In this document: piece after piece, positions 55,324-63,903 of the stretch | Numbering within the stretch: position 1 is the first letter of the stretch | Layout of the letters: each line of letters starts with the position of its first letter | Origin: a virus | IMG/VR virus record: IMGVR_UViG_3300021440_000014 | Span: 62,001-126,000 of that record | DNA length: 64,000 nt | Reading direction: 5' to 3' (one strand) | Translations under genes and position numbers: made by a program | The notes under the pieces: generated by a model | What the model was told of the DNA's origin: nothing | The model's database searches: none | The model's input: only the letters and a program-made list of their open reading frames with translations

Positions 55324-55353
55324 AAATAAAAACCCCGGTTTTAAGCCGGGGTA
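55324..55353 (-). terminator. Rho-independent terminator
   Basis: ACCCCGGC and ACCGGGGT pair, followed on the minus strand by TTTTTATTTT. It ends the TAXI-type gene. Confidence 0.85.
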
Positions 55354-55370
55354 TGATAAACTATTATTCT

Positions 55371-56297
55371 TTACTTAGCTGGAGTCTCGTTAAGCTCCAA
55401 GTATGGCCACCTGCCCTTTTCCTCTTCGCTAACTTCGCTCCACTTTTTATGATTACCGGGAGTTTCCTTAATCTCGTCAAGCTTTGAGAAAAATTGCTTT
55501 CGGAAAGAGGATAGCTGATCTACAATTTTCTTAGTCTTATAAGTCTTACTAACGAGTAGACATTGCGCGGAAACCGTGCTTACAGAGTTTGGACTCATTT
55601 TATTGTAAGTAATCGAAGTGGGTTTGTAAACCTGCTTCAAACGATCTACTACTCCGCTAGGGAAACTAAGCAGCTTATAGTCGCGACCAAGCTCTTCAAG
55701 ATTAGGCAGTGGCGCGGCACCGACAAATACGGCAGCATCAATAACCCCGCTATTAAGCGCATTCATTACATCTGCACCCTTCTCAAATTGTGTCACGTCA
55801 TAGCCAATTTGAGATTGAAGCCTAATAACCTGTGCTGTTACATAGCTTCCTCCTGCTGCACCGACCTTCATTCCTTGAAGAGAAGAAACGTCATTGATAA
55901 CAATAGGCTTCGCGCCGAAACCACCAAATCCACCAACAGCCCTCTTTGAAGTGCTCAAAGCTAGAAAATGAACATCTTCGCTAAAAAGAGCCAAGAGAGT
56001 CTTAAATCGGCTAAGATCCTCTGTCTGACCTCGAAAGTAGATCACATCAGAATGCATGAAAGCTGCATAAACTCGATTATTTACCAAAAGATCCAAATTT
56101 TCAATAGCTCCGTGACTTGGAACTTCCTTGAATACAATTCCAGAATCCGTAGTGACTGCTGAAATCTGCTTCAAGAACTGCTGATAAGTTCCAGAGGAAG
56201 ACCCTGCCGCTACAAGAAACTCAGTCTGAGCGTGTGTATTTGCGCCGATAAACAGCAATGTGATAAGTGCGATTATGTTTTTCATTTTGTTTTTCAT
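55371..56297 (-). CDS. TAXI-family TRAP-type substrate-binding protein
   Basis: This 308-residue protein has a signal peptide (IIALITLLFIGANTHA) and a mature start LVAAGSSSGTYQQFLKQI, the hallmark of TAXI periplasmic binding proteins. VGAAGGSYVTAQVI and ALNSGVIDAAVFVGAAP follow the family's two-lobe pattern. TAXI proteins feed TRAP transporters with small acids or amino acids. No TRAP permease is seen in the window, so it may work with a host permease or act differently. Cellular-type binding proteins are very unusual in phages. Confidence 0.75.
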   Translation of the reverse strand: MKNKMKNIIALITLLFIGANTHAQTEFLVAAGSSSGTYQQFLKQISAVTTDSGIVFKEVPSHGAIENLDLLVNNRVYAAFMHSDVIYFRGQTEDLSRFKTLLALFSEDVHFLALSTSKRAVGGFGGFGAKPIVINDVSSLQGMKVGAAGGSYVTAQVIRLQSQIGYDVTQFEKGADVMNALNSGVIDAAVFVGAAPLPNLEELGRDYKLLSFPSGVVDRLKQVYKPTSITYNKMSPNSVSTVSAQCLLVSKTYKTKKIVDQLSSFRKQFFSKLDEIKETPGNHKKWSEVSEEEKGRWPYLELNETPAK

Positions 56298-56300
56298 AGA

Positions 56301-56435
56301 TTATTGAATTTTAATGTTAAATTGGCTATTGTCTTGATATTGTTGAGTAGGCTGCTCTTGATCTCTGTTCATTATCAAAAACAAGATACCAAGAATTAGA
56401 ATCAAAATTAATGTAGCGATTACTCTAAATTTCAT
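56301..56435 (-). CDS. Membrane micropeptide (44 aa)
   Basis: MKFRVIATLILILILGILFL plus a Gln-rich tail. Promoter TTGACTTTTTTAAAAAATAC lies upstream. It leads into the TAXI-type gene 4 bases later, so it is operonic. Confidence 0.55.
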   Translation of the reverse strand: MKFRVIATLILILILGILFLIMNRDQEQPTQQYQDNSQFNIKIQ

Positions 56436-56513
56436 AGTCTCAGTATCGTGTATTTTTTAAAAAAGTCAAGAGGGCAAAATAAATTACTTGCCCCCTTTTG
56501 TTTTTTTTCAATT

Positions 56514-57059
56514 TTAGAACGAAAGACCAATACCGACGTTATAGGTTAGCGGGCGATGACCTCTATCTCCAGTATAAATACTATAATTCAATCCAGCATA
56601 AATAAATGCATTGTCAGAAGTATAAAACTGCAAGGAAGCCTCTGGTCCCGTTCGGAATAGCGGCGAAGAATGCAAGTCATACGAAATTCCGGCACTCCAA
56701 CCAGTATTCAAATACAACTCCTTAAACAAATGAGTATTCCAGTCAGCGAACAAGTCTGTGGCACCCGAGAAACTCGGCTCCCAATAGACTCCTTGAGAGA
56801 GTCCAACCCAAACTTCCGGCCTAGACTCAAATGGATTACTAGACAAGGAAACATCCAGCCCTACGTTGTTTTTCCCGTTAATGTAACTTCCGCCGCCACC
56901 GAGAGTCAATTCGTATCCCCCAAATTCCTTGGCACCAGAAGAATTCGTAGAAACGCATGTCGCACTAACAGTAGCATTAGTGTTCGTTGACGCAGACGCA
57001 TTCAAATTAGCGAATGCAATCGCAACAGTGATGATTAATGTATTAATTGTATTTTTCAT
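56514..57059 (-). CDS. Outer-membrane beta-barrel-like protein
   Basis: This 181-residue protein has a signal peptide (LIITVAIAFANLNASA) and alternating aromatic beta strands ending in NVGIGLSF. A C-terminal Phe on an amphipathic strand is typical of outer-membrane proteins. Promoter TTGACTGTTCTAAAAAACAT. It could alter the infected cell's surface, for example for superinfection exclusion. Confidence 0.6.
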   Translation of the reverse strand: MKNTINTLIITVAIAFANLNASASTNTNATVSATCVSTNSSGAKEFGGYELTLGGGGSYINGKNNVGLDVSLSSNPFESRPEVWVGLSQGVYWEPSFSGATDLFADWNTHLFKELYLNTGWSAGISYDLHSSPLFRTGPEASLQFYTSDNAFIYAGLNYSIYTGDRGHRPLTYNVGIGLSF

Positions 57060-57102
57060 AAGATCTCAATCCTATCATGTTTTTTAGAACAGTCAAACGA
57101 AA

Positions 57103-57137
57103 ATAAAAAAACCGTTTCCCTTTTGGAGGAAACGGCT
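57103..57137 (-). terminator. Rho-independent terminator
   Basis: GCCGTTTCC and GGAAACGG pair, followed on the minus strand by TTTTTTTATTTT. It ends the gene at 57159. Confidence 0.8.
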
Positions 57138-57158
57138 AGTCTACTATATTTTATATAT

Positions 57159-58220
57159 TTAATCGCTATTCATCGGCACCACACAGCTAAACATAATAAG
57201 CTTAACAATCGCCATTACGTTAGGTTTAGGCAGACTATTACCTACTAGATCCACCTTCACTTTCGACGCAAGAGTCACGCCATTTCTAATAACGTCTTGA
57301 TATACCATCGTTCCGGTAAGTGAAGCTACGCTATTATCAACCTCAAAAAACGATGACTCGTCCGCCCGCTTTCCTCCTTGAAAAACTTCGTTGCCATTCG
57401 CCAATGGTTCGTTATAGCGCAAATCAAACTCGTATCTTCCTTGACCATCAGTAGCTCTCTTTGGGGACTCTATCCAACGAATAACACCTGATACGCGATC
57501 ACTCTTAACTGTTCCTGAAACATCCGTAAACTGAACAGTGACATTATTCCAATACCAAGCACTCTTATCGTAGTCGTAGAACAGATCCCCGTTAACTGTA
57601 ACTGGTTGATAAATTTGAGCAGGACCAGCAGCGATGATATGCTGGCGAAACTCCATCTTATCGTATTTATTAAGAACAGTTATATCAGCTTTTCCGTTAA
57701 TCATTCTCACAATGGGGATAGCCTCCTTCTTTAGTTTGTCAAGCCAGTCAGAGGGACGATTCAATGGCTTGCCATTTGCGTTACCAGAGAACTTGCTTGT
57801 AAAGCCACCACTTCTACCAATAGGTAGGACATCAACGCTAAGGTTATTGAAGTTATAAACCCCCTCTTGAGAGATAGGAACAGTTCCCAGCATCTTGCCA
57901 ACCATTCTTACATCTTGTGCGTTTCTTGGATTCACTACGCCAAGAGCCATATCATATTTGAGCTTACGGTTCTGAGTAACGCTCTTAGAGAATGTTCCCT
58001 CAACGATTTGAGGATAGTCGTAAATGTTACCAATAAATACAACGCTGTTATCAACATTAATGTTAAAATGATAAACGTCATTGGTTCCCTTTTTGTCTGG
58101 AAACTGTTTTGTAAGATAGGAGATATTGATATCTCCATTTACTTTAACCGGCGCATTTGATTGAGAGAATCCAATTTGAATGAACAAATTAAGGATAATA
58201 ATTGCAATTATGTTTTTCAT
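57159..58220 (-). CDS. Secreted protein of unknown function
   Basis: This 353-residue protein has a signal peptide (IIAIIILNLFIQIGFSQ) followed by long beta-rich sequence with repeated VNGD and KVDLVG-type strands. Lack of Cys and export suggest a periplasmic location. It belongs to the secreted/membrane cluster around the TAXI-type protein. No family is recognised. Confidence 0.6.
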   Translation of the reverse strand: MKNIIAIIILNLFIQIGFSQSNAPVKVNGDINISYLTKQFPDKKGTNDVYHFNINVDNSVVFIGNIYDYPQIVEGTFSKSVTQNRKLKYDMALGVVNPRNAQDVRMVGKMLGTVPISQEGVYNFNNLSVDVLPIGRSGGFTSKFSGNANGKPLNRPSDWLDKLKKEAIPIVRMINGKADITVLNKYDKMEFRQHIIAAGPAQIYQPVTVNGDLFYDYDKSAWYWNNVTVQFTDVSGTVKSDRVSGVIRWIESPKRATDGQGRYEFDLRYNEPLANGNEVFQGGKRADESSFFEVDNSVASLTGTMVYQDVIRNGVTLASKVKVDLVGNSLPKPNVMAIVKLIMFSCVVPMNSD

Positions 58221-58223
58221 ATT

Positions 58224-58340
58224 TTATTGATTTTCTTCGATTTGATCTACGGAAACTTCTTCGCTTTTATTGCTAGTAAGGATAAACAATCCAAAAAGAA
58301 TCACAACAATAATCACTAAAGATATTACTTTGTATTTCAT
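58224..58340 (-). CDS. Membrane micropeptide (38 aa)
   Basis: I chose the ATG at 58340 (MKYKVISLVIIVVILFGLFI), four bases after the stop of the gene at 58345. One membrane span and an acidic tail. Similar in layout to the micropeptide at 56301. Confidence 0.55.
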   Translation of the reverse strand: MKYKVISLVIIVVILFGLFILTSNKSEEVSVDQIEENQ

Positions 58341-58344
58341 TTGA

Positions 58345-59082
58345 TTACAGGGACAAGGGTTTAAGAGAGCCGTCTTCGCTTGATTCCTTTTTCGAGATTT
58401 TAACCTCTTCCTTTTCGTCCGCTGGGGCGTTAAGGAGCGATGTTTCAAGCTCAGAGAATGCGCGATTCATCCCGTCCTGAATAGAGAGCAACGCGACATC
58501 GTTCATGATCTTCGTCTGGAATTCCTGACCAAGATCAAATAGCTCCTGAGCCTTGGCGAAAGACTTTGCAATCTCCCATTCCTGTCTTTTTTCTTCAATA
58601 GTCTGCTCAAAAATTTCCAACTCCTTTTTGGCACGTTTATAGGCGGCACTTCGGACATCAATCAATTGCTGAAGCTTGACAAGCTTTGGCTCGAAATGGC
58701 TAGGCTTTCCGGGGAACTTCTCCTTAAAGGTAGTAACCTGACCATGAACGTTCTGCAACACAACATACGTATCGCGAATATTAGTCTCTCTCGCAGCTAA
58801 TTCCTCCTTACGACGCTTCCATTCCGTTTCAAGTGTCTCAATAGGGTTTGCGGCAGCTTCGGCTTTCAGTGCTTTAATTCTCCAATTGCCGATCTTTACG
58901 GCGACCAATGGAGCAAATTGAATTGCTGCAAAAGCAATCACAAATGCTACAATAAGCCCAACCAAGCCTTTAATAGCAATGAAGACGAATGGGGCGACAA
59001 CGAAGCCAATTACTGAAAAAATCAGCAGCTTCACCAATGTTTCTGTTCTTTGTTTCTTTTGTTCAATAGATATAGTTTTCAT
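58345..59082 (-). CDS. Membrane protein with long coiled coil
   Basis: This 245-residue protein has two hydrophobic segments at residues 15-60, then a long charged helix (residues 65-220) typical of coiled coils such as those in PspA-like or toxin-sensing proteins. It heads the secreted/membrane operon and may shape or protect the inner membrane. Confidence 0.6.
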   Translation of the reverse strand: MKTISIEQKKQRTETLVKLLIFSVIGFVVAPFVFIAIKGLVGLIVAFVIAFAAIQFAPLVAVKIGNWRIKALKAEAAANPIETLETEWKRRKEELAARETNIRDTYVVLQNVHGQVTTFKEKFPGKPSHFEPKLVKLQQLIDVRSAAYKRAKKELEIFEQTIEEKRQEWEIAKSFAKAQELFDLGQEFQTKIMNDVALLSIQDGMNRAFSELETSLLNAPADEKEEVKISKKESSEDGSLKPLSL

Positions 59083-59130
59083 ATTTTTATCAGTTGCTAT
59101 GTTATTTTATTTTTTTGTTTTAGTCAATGT

Positions 59131-60126
59131 TTAATTTTCAATAGCAAAAGGCTCAGACAATATTTTAAAGCTCATTCTGCCACCTAAAACCTCGCTTTGT
59201 TGTTCTTTACAAGGTCTGCATACTATACCCTCTGCGCTGACGCCCTTTAAATATTCTTGCTCGTTAGCCATATTAATAAGCTGCTCTAAGCTGAAATTAA
59301 ATTTTCCTGCCCAAACTACAGGGACAAATGGTAAATTATTTTCAACACAAAATTCCATGAAAACATCAAAATCCGCATATTTACGATGCTTTATGCTAAA
59401 AAAGTTAAACAATGCAAGACTTATTTTTTCGGCTTTCATTGGGTTCTTTTGGATTCCCGGTCCATAGACTTCACCTTGCACAGCATAGTCTCCGGGGAAT
59501 TTAGCTCTAAAAGCTCTCAAAGCTTCTTCTATTTTATATTCTCTAGCAACTTTCCAAAAACCATTCCCCTCTTCTTCTTTTAATTCTAAATTTCTGGAGC
59601 AAACTCCGAATTTTTCGTCTTTAAGATAGAAGGTTCCGCTACTTCCATCCATTTTTAATGTAATACAAGATTCCTTGCCTTGGAGTTCTTTTATTACATC
59701 TGGATAGGTTCTACCATTCAATTCGTCTGTCCTCTTTAAAAAAGATGGGAAACTACCTTCTACTTTTCCGGCTAATTGTGCGGGAACCGGCTTTTCATAT
59801 TTCTGAATACCAGTTTGCTCCGTAACGTCCATTCCTTCGACAATACTATCTTTGTCCAAGAGAATATTGATAGGTAACGCAAGTCCTTCGGAATACTGCC
59901 CCTTAAGGCGAATGGTTTTTAATCTAAAATTCTTATTTCTAAGAAATTCATATTCTGGTTTTTGTGGCAAAATAGTATCGGAATAGTGATAAACACATAA
60001 ATCGTTTTCCTGAAACTCATTTTTCTTGACGACTACCTTATAACCAAGGATATCCGCAACCAAAATGTTATCTGCCCCTTCAATAGGGGAAAGCTTTTTT
60101 ATTCTTTCTATACTAGCTAATTTCAT
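59131..60126 (-). CDS. RNA ligase (T4 Rnl2 / Deinococcus-type)
   Basis: This 331-residue protein has an N-terminal OB-like domain (IKKLSPIEGADNILVADI) and a ligase core with the catalytic motif I LKMDGSSG (Lys nucleotidylation site), motif III QGEVYG, motif IV EGIVCRP and motif V SFKILS. That order matches Rnl2- and DraRnl-type RNA ligases, which seal nicks in RNA duplexes. In T4 such enzymes repair cleaved tRNAs. Here it could repair or join tRNA halves, including the permuted one. Confidence 0.85.
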   Translation of the reverse strand: MKLASIERIKKLSPIEGADNILVADILGYKVVVKKNEFQENDLCVYHYSDTILPQKPEYEFLRNKNFRLKTIRLKGQYSEGLALPINILLDKDSIVEGMDVTEQTGIQKYEKPVPAQLAGKVEGSFPSFLKRTDELNGRTYPDVIKELQGKESCITLKMDGSSGTFYLKDEKFGVCSRNLELKEEEGNGFWKVAREYKIEEALRAFRAKFPGDYAVQGEVYGPGIQKNPMKAEKISLALFNFFSIKHRKYADFDVFMEFCVENNLPFVPVVWAGKFNFSLEQLINMANEQEYLKGVSAEGIVCRPCKEQQSEVLGGRMSFKILSEPFAIEN

Positions 60127-60170
60127 ATATTATAATTATCGTTTTGATTAGTGAAATGTCAATTTAAAAT

Positions 60171-60890
60171 CTATTTTAATTGAAAATATGCATACCCTAC
60201 ATTTTCATATTCTTCAAATTTTAATAGCCTATGACTTGTGAACTTATCCCTAATCCAACTTAGATTTACAATAGGTTTATGATATTCTATAACTATATAC
60301 TTACATTTACTTAAAAAATATGCTTCTAGAGGATCTGATAAAAGATCATACTCTGCCCCTTCTATATCTATTTTCAAAAGATCGCATGGTGTTGACATGA
60401 AAGTTGCCCATGCATCGGAGATTCTAATTTTTTCTTCTCCTAATTCCGAGCCGTAAACTATTTTAGACTCTGGAGAATGACTGTTTTCTATAAATTTACC
60501 TCCGCTATATCCAACTAAACCTTTTAAAACATATACATTATCGGTGGCAGAATTAAGCTTTAAATTTGATAGACACTTTTTTATAGCCGTATCGCTTGCG
60601 TCTACAGCCATTCCTGAAATTTTATTCTTAATGTTATTACAAAGCCATAATAAAAATAAACCTTTATTACATCCTACGTCATATACATAATTAAAATCCC
60701 ATTTAAGAATTATATCTGAATAGCCTAATCCATTCTTAATTCCATCTTTATTTGATTTCCAATCTTCTAAATCATAATTAAGATATTTTATTTTACCATA
60801 ACTATTCAATTTAGGATATGTAAAACAATATTTGTTTATTTTCTTTACAATTTTTTTGTACAAGGAAGTTTTTTTGAATTTATTAATCAT
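60171..60890 (-). CDS. FkbM-type methyltransferase
   Basis: This 239-residue protein has the SAM site YDVGCNKGLFLLW and the family motif LLKIDIEGAEYDL. FkbM enzymes methylate sugars or small molecules at hydroxyl groups. It is paired with a radical SAM gene by a 4-base overlap, so both probably act on one product. Confidence 0.75.
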   Translation of the reverse strand: MINKFKKTSLYKKIVKKINKYCFTYPKLNSYGKIKYLNYDLEDWKSNKDGIKNGLGYSDIILKWDFNYVYDVGCNKGLFLLWLCNNIKNKISGMAVDASDTAIKKCLSNLKLNSATDNVYVLKGLVGYSGGKFIENSHSPESKIVYGSELGEEKIRISDAWATFMSTPCDLLKIDIEGAEYDLLSDPLEAYFLSKCKYIVIEYHKPIVNLSWIRDKFTSHRLLKFEEYENVGYAYFQLK

Positions 60891-61699
60891 TTTGCTCCTG
60901 TGCAGTTTTTACATATCGAATAAGGTGTGCCGCCATTCCTAAGCTCTTTTCTAGCCTTTTTCCATTTTTTATTCCCTCTCCAAATATCTAATATAGGCTC
61001 ATGGATAACATTTCCTTCTATGTTTTCATGTTTGTAATCGCAGCAGCAAATAGATATATCTCCGTTAATTCGTATCGGTAAAACTCTTTTTGGGCTATTA
61101 CAGTATCCAAGCTTAGGATTATTAACTGCTACTACTCCAGCAATGTTCATTAATTCCTTCTTATCTATCTTTGAATAAGTGAAAATATATGGATATTTAT
61201 CACAAATAAGCTTTATTCTTTCTTCCCATCCCGGTTTAAGCGGTGGATGCTGAGTAATAGCAACCCTTTCAACTCCAGATTTTACCAATCTGTCAGCCAG
61301 TTCCATCGTCAAAAGATCTCCATTCGTAAAAATAATAGGCATTGACTTCGGAAGTTCTCTTTTTGTTTTTTCAATAAAAAAACATATCTCTGGATTAAGA
61401 AGAGGCTCGTTTAAATAGTGATATCCAACTGGACCAGCCCAATTGATTTGTTTTAGTCTACTGATTATTATATTAAAAATACCAATACTTATAAATTCTG
61501 GTTTTATCGGCGCAACGCTATTTGGGCAGTAATAGCAAGCCCTATTACATTGCGTGGAAGTCTCTATCCAGATAGCTTGAGGAAAGCGAAAATCTCGATA
61601 TTTTATAAAATTATATACTGAAATATATAGTAATTTTAATTTAAAAATTAGACTAAAGTGATTGAATCTCCTTAAGAAAGAGAGAGCTATATTTCTCAT
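60887..61699 (-). CDS. Radical SAM / SPASM protein
   Basis: This 270-residue protein has the radical SAM motif CNRACYYC (CxxxCxxC) near residue 50 and a C-terminal SPASM-like Cys set (ISICCCDYKHEN ... CKNC). SPASM enzymes often modify peptides. Its coupling with the FkbM gene suggests a small biosynthetic or modification unit. Confidence 0.75.
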   Translation of the reverse strand: MRNIALSFLRRFNHFSLIFKLKLLYISVYNFIKYRDFRFPQAIWIETSTQCNRACYYCPNSVAPIKPEFISIGIFNIIISRLKQINWAGPVGYHYLNEPLLNPEICFFIEKTKRELPKSMPIIFTNGDLLTMELADRLVKSGVERVAITQHPPLKPGWEERIKLICDKYPYIFTYSKIDKKELMNIAGVVAVNNPKLGYCNSPKRVLPIRINGDISICCCDYKHENIEGNVIHEPILDIWRGNKKWKKARKELRNGGTPYSICKNCTGAK

Positions 61700-61703
61700 T
61701 TTA

Positions 61704-61889
61704 TTAAACAGATGATTTGTCCTCTAAATCTGCCTTCAAAAACGCAACAGCGTAAATTAAAGGTATAAATATATAAAATTTATCTGTTTTGGCCATTAAA
61801 TAAAAAGAAAATGAACAAAATAAAATATCATATAAATTAATAGTTTTTCTGGCTAAAAAATTGTTTACTTTTGTCAAAACTGTTTTCAT
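61704..61889 (-). CDS. Small membrane protein
   Basis: This 61-residue protein has two hydrophobic stretches (LYDILFCSFSFYLMA and FYIFIPLIYAVAFL). It lies 4 bases upstream of the radical SAM gene, so it is operonic. It could be a peptide substrate or an anchor. Confidence 0.5.
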   Translation of the reverse strand: MKTVLTKVNNFLARKTINLYDILFCSFSFYLMAKTDKFYIFIPLIYAVAFLKADLEDKSSV

Positions 61890-61922
61890 ATATTCATATT
61901 ATATCCTTTTTATAAAAAGACA

Positions 61923-61957
61923 ATAAAAAAACCCAGAAATCTTTCGACTTCTGGGCT
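61923..61957 (-). terminator. Rho-independent terminator
   Basis: CCCAGAAGTC and GATTTCTGGG pair, followed on the minus strand by TTTTTTTATTG. It ends the holin-like gene. Confidence 0.8.
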
Positions 61958-61976
61958 TGGCTATAGACTCCGCAAA

Positions 61977-62201
61977 TTACTTAGGTTGTTCTTCTTTTTC
62001 GCCGAACCTCTGGACAGTTTTACCGGCAACAGCCACGCCAAACATGGTTATAACACTTTCTGGCACGGGCTGCAAAGCTAGAGACTTAACTGATAGATAA
62101 ATCCAAGGAACAAGAATACCAAAAGCCCAAGCTATTAAAATTAACCTAGAACTACTTAGTCCACCGCTATTATCTTGAAAGAATTCTAATAATTTATTCA
62201 T
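61977..62201 (-). CDS. Holin-like membrane protein
   Basis: I chose the ATG at 62201 (MNKLLEFFQDNSGGLSSSRL). Two hydrophobic segments (LILIAWAFGILVPWIYL and VITMFGVAVAG) and a charged end (FGEKEEQPK) fit a phage holin. GTGTAAATCATAATATG precedes the start, matching the late motif. It would let endolysin reach the cell wall. Confidence 0.65.
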   Translation of the reverse strand: MNKLLEFFQDNSGGLSSSRLILIAWAFGILVPWIYLSVKSLALQPVPESVITMFGVAVAGKTVQRFGEKEEQPK

Positions 62202-62268
62202 ATTATGATTTACACATAATATGGGCATTTTTTACCACTTTCTATCTTTTGAAGATAGATGTCAGCCA

Positions 62269-63108
62269 TTAGCCTAGTTTATTAATGATATCCATATAAT
62301 CGCAGTCAAATAGTATTAAAAACCCGCTTTGATGAATGAATTTTACTCCGTCTAAATTTTTACATACATTAAAATCAATTAATGGGTTTTTTCTGGTAAG
62401 TCTATATTTACCATCTATTCTAGTATTTAAAGCTAAAGTAATATCAACTCCGTTTTTCTTTTCAAACTCAGAAGCGGGAATTGAATGTGTAGCCTCTACT
62501 TTTAAAGAAGTATAATCTGCAATAGTTAATCCATTCGTCAATTTAATAATTTTAGCCTTTTCATCTACTTCTTCTTTGTAAATTAAATATTCTTGATAGG
62601 AGTCTACTATAAAATCACCAATTGATGTCATTATACTCCCCAAATTGCTGGTTCTTTCTACTTCTGTGTATCCAGAGAATATATCTATCATTGCTTTTTC
62701 CACGGGAGAAAATACAAAAGGAATAGATTCGTTTGGGCATTTTAAAAAATTAGCTAATTTTTCAGGACCGCAATGATCGTAAATTTCAGTAGCCTTAATC
62801 CAAGGAGTAGCATTATAATTTCTCATTCCTAGATAATCCAATAAAAGAGTAAAGGCACATTGTTCCCCTCCTTTAATTTGATGGTGATCAAAATTAAGAA
62901 GATCCTCAGAATGTATTTTGCCAAAATCGCAAATTATACAATTTGGATCATTAAGCTCTTCGTCTGTCGGCCAAGTCTTTCTTTGAATCTTATCAACATT
63001 TGACAATGATAAAATCAAACAAGCACAAAGGAAATCATCTAAATGAGCATACCCGTCATGAACTATAGCCTTGGTTACTCGATCTAAATTTGGAATTAAT
63101 TTTTTCAT
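62269..63108 (-). CDS. MYG1-like (DHH superfamily) nuclease
   Basis: This 279-residue protein has IVHDGYAHLDDFLCACLILS, then CIICDFGKI and LNFDHHQIKGG, the order of MYG1/UPF0160 proteins. Eukaryotic MYG1 is a 3'-5' RNA exonuclease. It neighbours a nucleotidyltransferase gene and lies 2 kb from an RNA ligase, so a shared RNA-processing role is plausible. Confidence 0.7.
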   Translation of the reverse strand: MKKLIPNLDRVTKAIVHDGYAHLDDFLCACLILSLSNVDKIQRKTWPTDEELNDPNCIICDFGKIHSEDLLNFDHHQIKGGEQCAFTLLLDYLGMRNYNATPWIKATEIYDHCGPEKLANFLKCPNESIPFVFSPVEKAMIDIFSGYTEVERTSNLGSIMTSIGDFIVDSYQEYLIYKEEVDEKAKIIKLTNGLTIADYTSLKVEATHSIPASEFEKKNGVDITLALNTRIDGKYRLTRKNPLIDFNVCKNLDGVKFIHQSGFLILFDCDYMDIINKLG

Positions 63109-63112
63109 ATTT

Positions 63113-63256
63113 TTAATTGCAATTTATATTATTACAAATACCCCTACCCCTAGAAGTATAATTAAGGCGACCGTTGCATTTATAACAAAATCCAAAGAAA
63201 GCCCAAATTTTTCTCTTGTAGTAAATTCTTTTATATTCTAATTTTTGCCAGTTCAC
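63113..63256 (-). CDS. Small zinc-ribbon protein with GTG start
   Basis: From GTG 63256 to TAA 63113 the frame encodes 47 residues with CYKCNGRLNY and CNNINC, a plausible zinc site. It starts two bases after the preceding stop. The non-ATG start makes it less certain. Confidence 0.45.
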   Translation of the reverse strand: MNWQKLEYKRIYYKRKIWAFFGFCYKCNGRLNYTSRGRGICNNINCN

Positions 63257-63260
63257 AAGC

Positions 63261-63899
63261 TTAATCTATATATTTGTTAGAGTTTTCGGACACTTTTTCT
63301 GGATCTATTCCTAGCAAAAATTGAGTTAAACAACCATTGCAAGCGTAGTAACCTTGATTCGCGTATTTAAACATTCTTCTAAGGCTTGCGACCGGATAAG
63401 TAATTTTATTGACAACTATTCTTTTGTTAGCAATATCCCATAGCGCGAAATCTGAACAGTAAAATTCCTCGCCATCTGTTGCTAGTTGACAAAGTGTAAA
63501 ATCGAAAGAATCCAGCAGCGATTCAACTTTATCGTAATATTGAATACTTATTAATTGATAAATAATACCTTCATAAAGGATACTTCCATCTTCCGCTAAA
63601 ATATCAACAACGAGTTTAAGATTGAACTCATTTTTAGTTTCTGACTTTATCTTAATATTCTTATCAGATTTAATTCCTACATAAAATTCATCGAACTTCT
63701 CTTTAGATCTGAAGAAAAAATCAAAATCTGAATCCATTTTAGCACCAGTAATCATACGTCTGAGTGCTCCTCCCGCTAACCAACCATATTCTTTAATTTC
63801 TGGAGTATAAGCCGTCATTACATCATTAAACAGATTAAATCCTTTTGTAGCTGTATTTACCCTTGTTTGTATAAAATTGCCTAATTTAAATGTTTGCAT
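63261..63899 (-). CDS. Nucleotidyltransferase-fold protein, CCA-enzyme-like
   Basis: This 212-residue protein has WLAGGALRRMITGAKMDSDF followed by DFFF, the G-G and DxD motifs of class II CCA-adding enzymes and poly(A) polymerases. The C-terminal RNA-binding domains of a full CCA enzyme are missing, so it may be a minimal or specialised nucleotidyltransferase. The Y tRNA-like RNAs lack CCA, a possible link. Confidence 0.65.
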   Translation of the reverse strand: MQTFKLGNFIQTRVNTATKGFNLFNDVMTAYTPEIKEYGWLAGGALRRMITGAKMDSDFDFFFRSKEKFDEFYVGIKSDKNIKIKSETKNEFNLKLVVDILAEDGSILYEGIIYQLISIQYYDKVESLLDSFDFTLCQLATDGEEFYCSDFALWDIANKRIVVNKITYPVASLRRMFKYANQGYYACNGCLTQFLLGIDPEKVSENSNKYID

Positions 63900-63903
63900 A
63901 ATT

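Noticed and set aside
55113-55949. Plus-strand ORFs at 55113-55487 and 55563-55949
   Set aside because: Antisense shadows of the gene at 54524 and of the TAXI-type gene, with hydrophobic or irregular composition.
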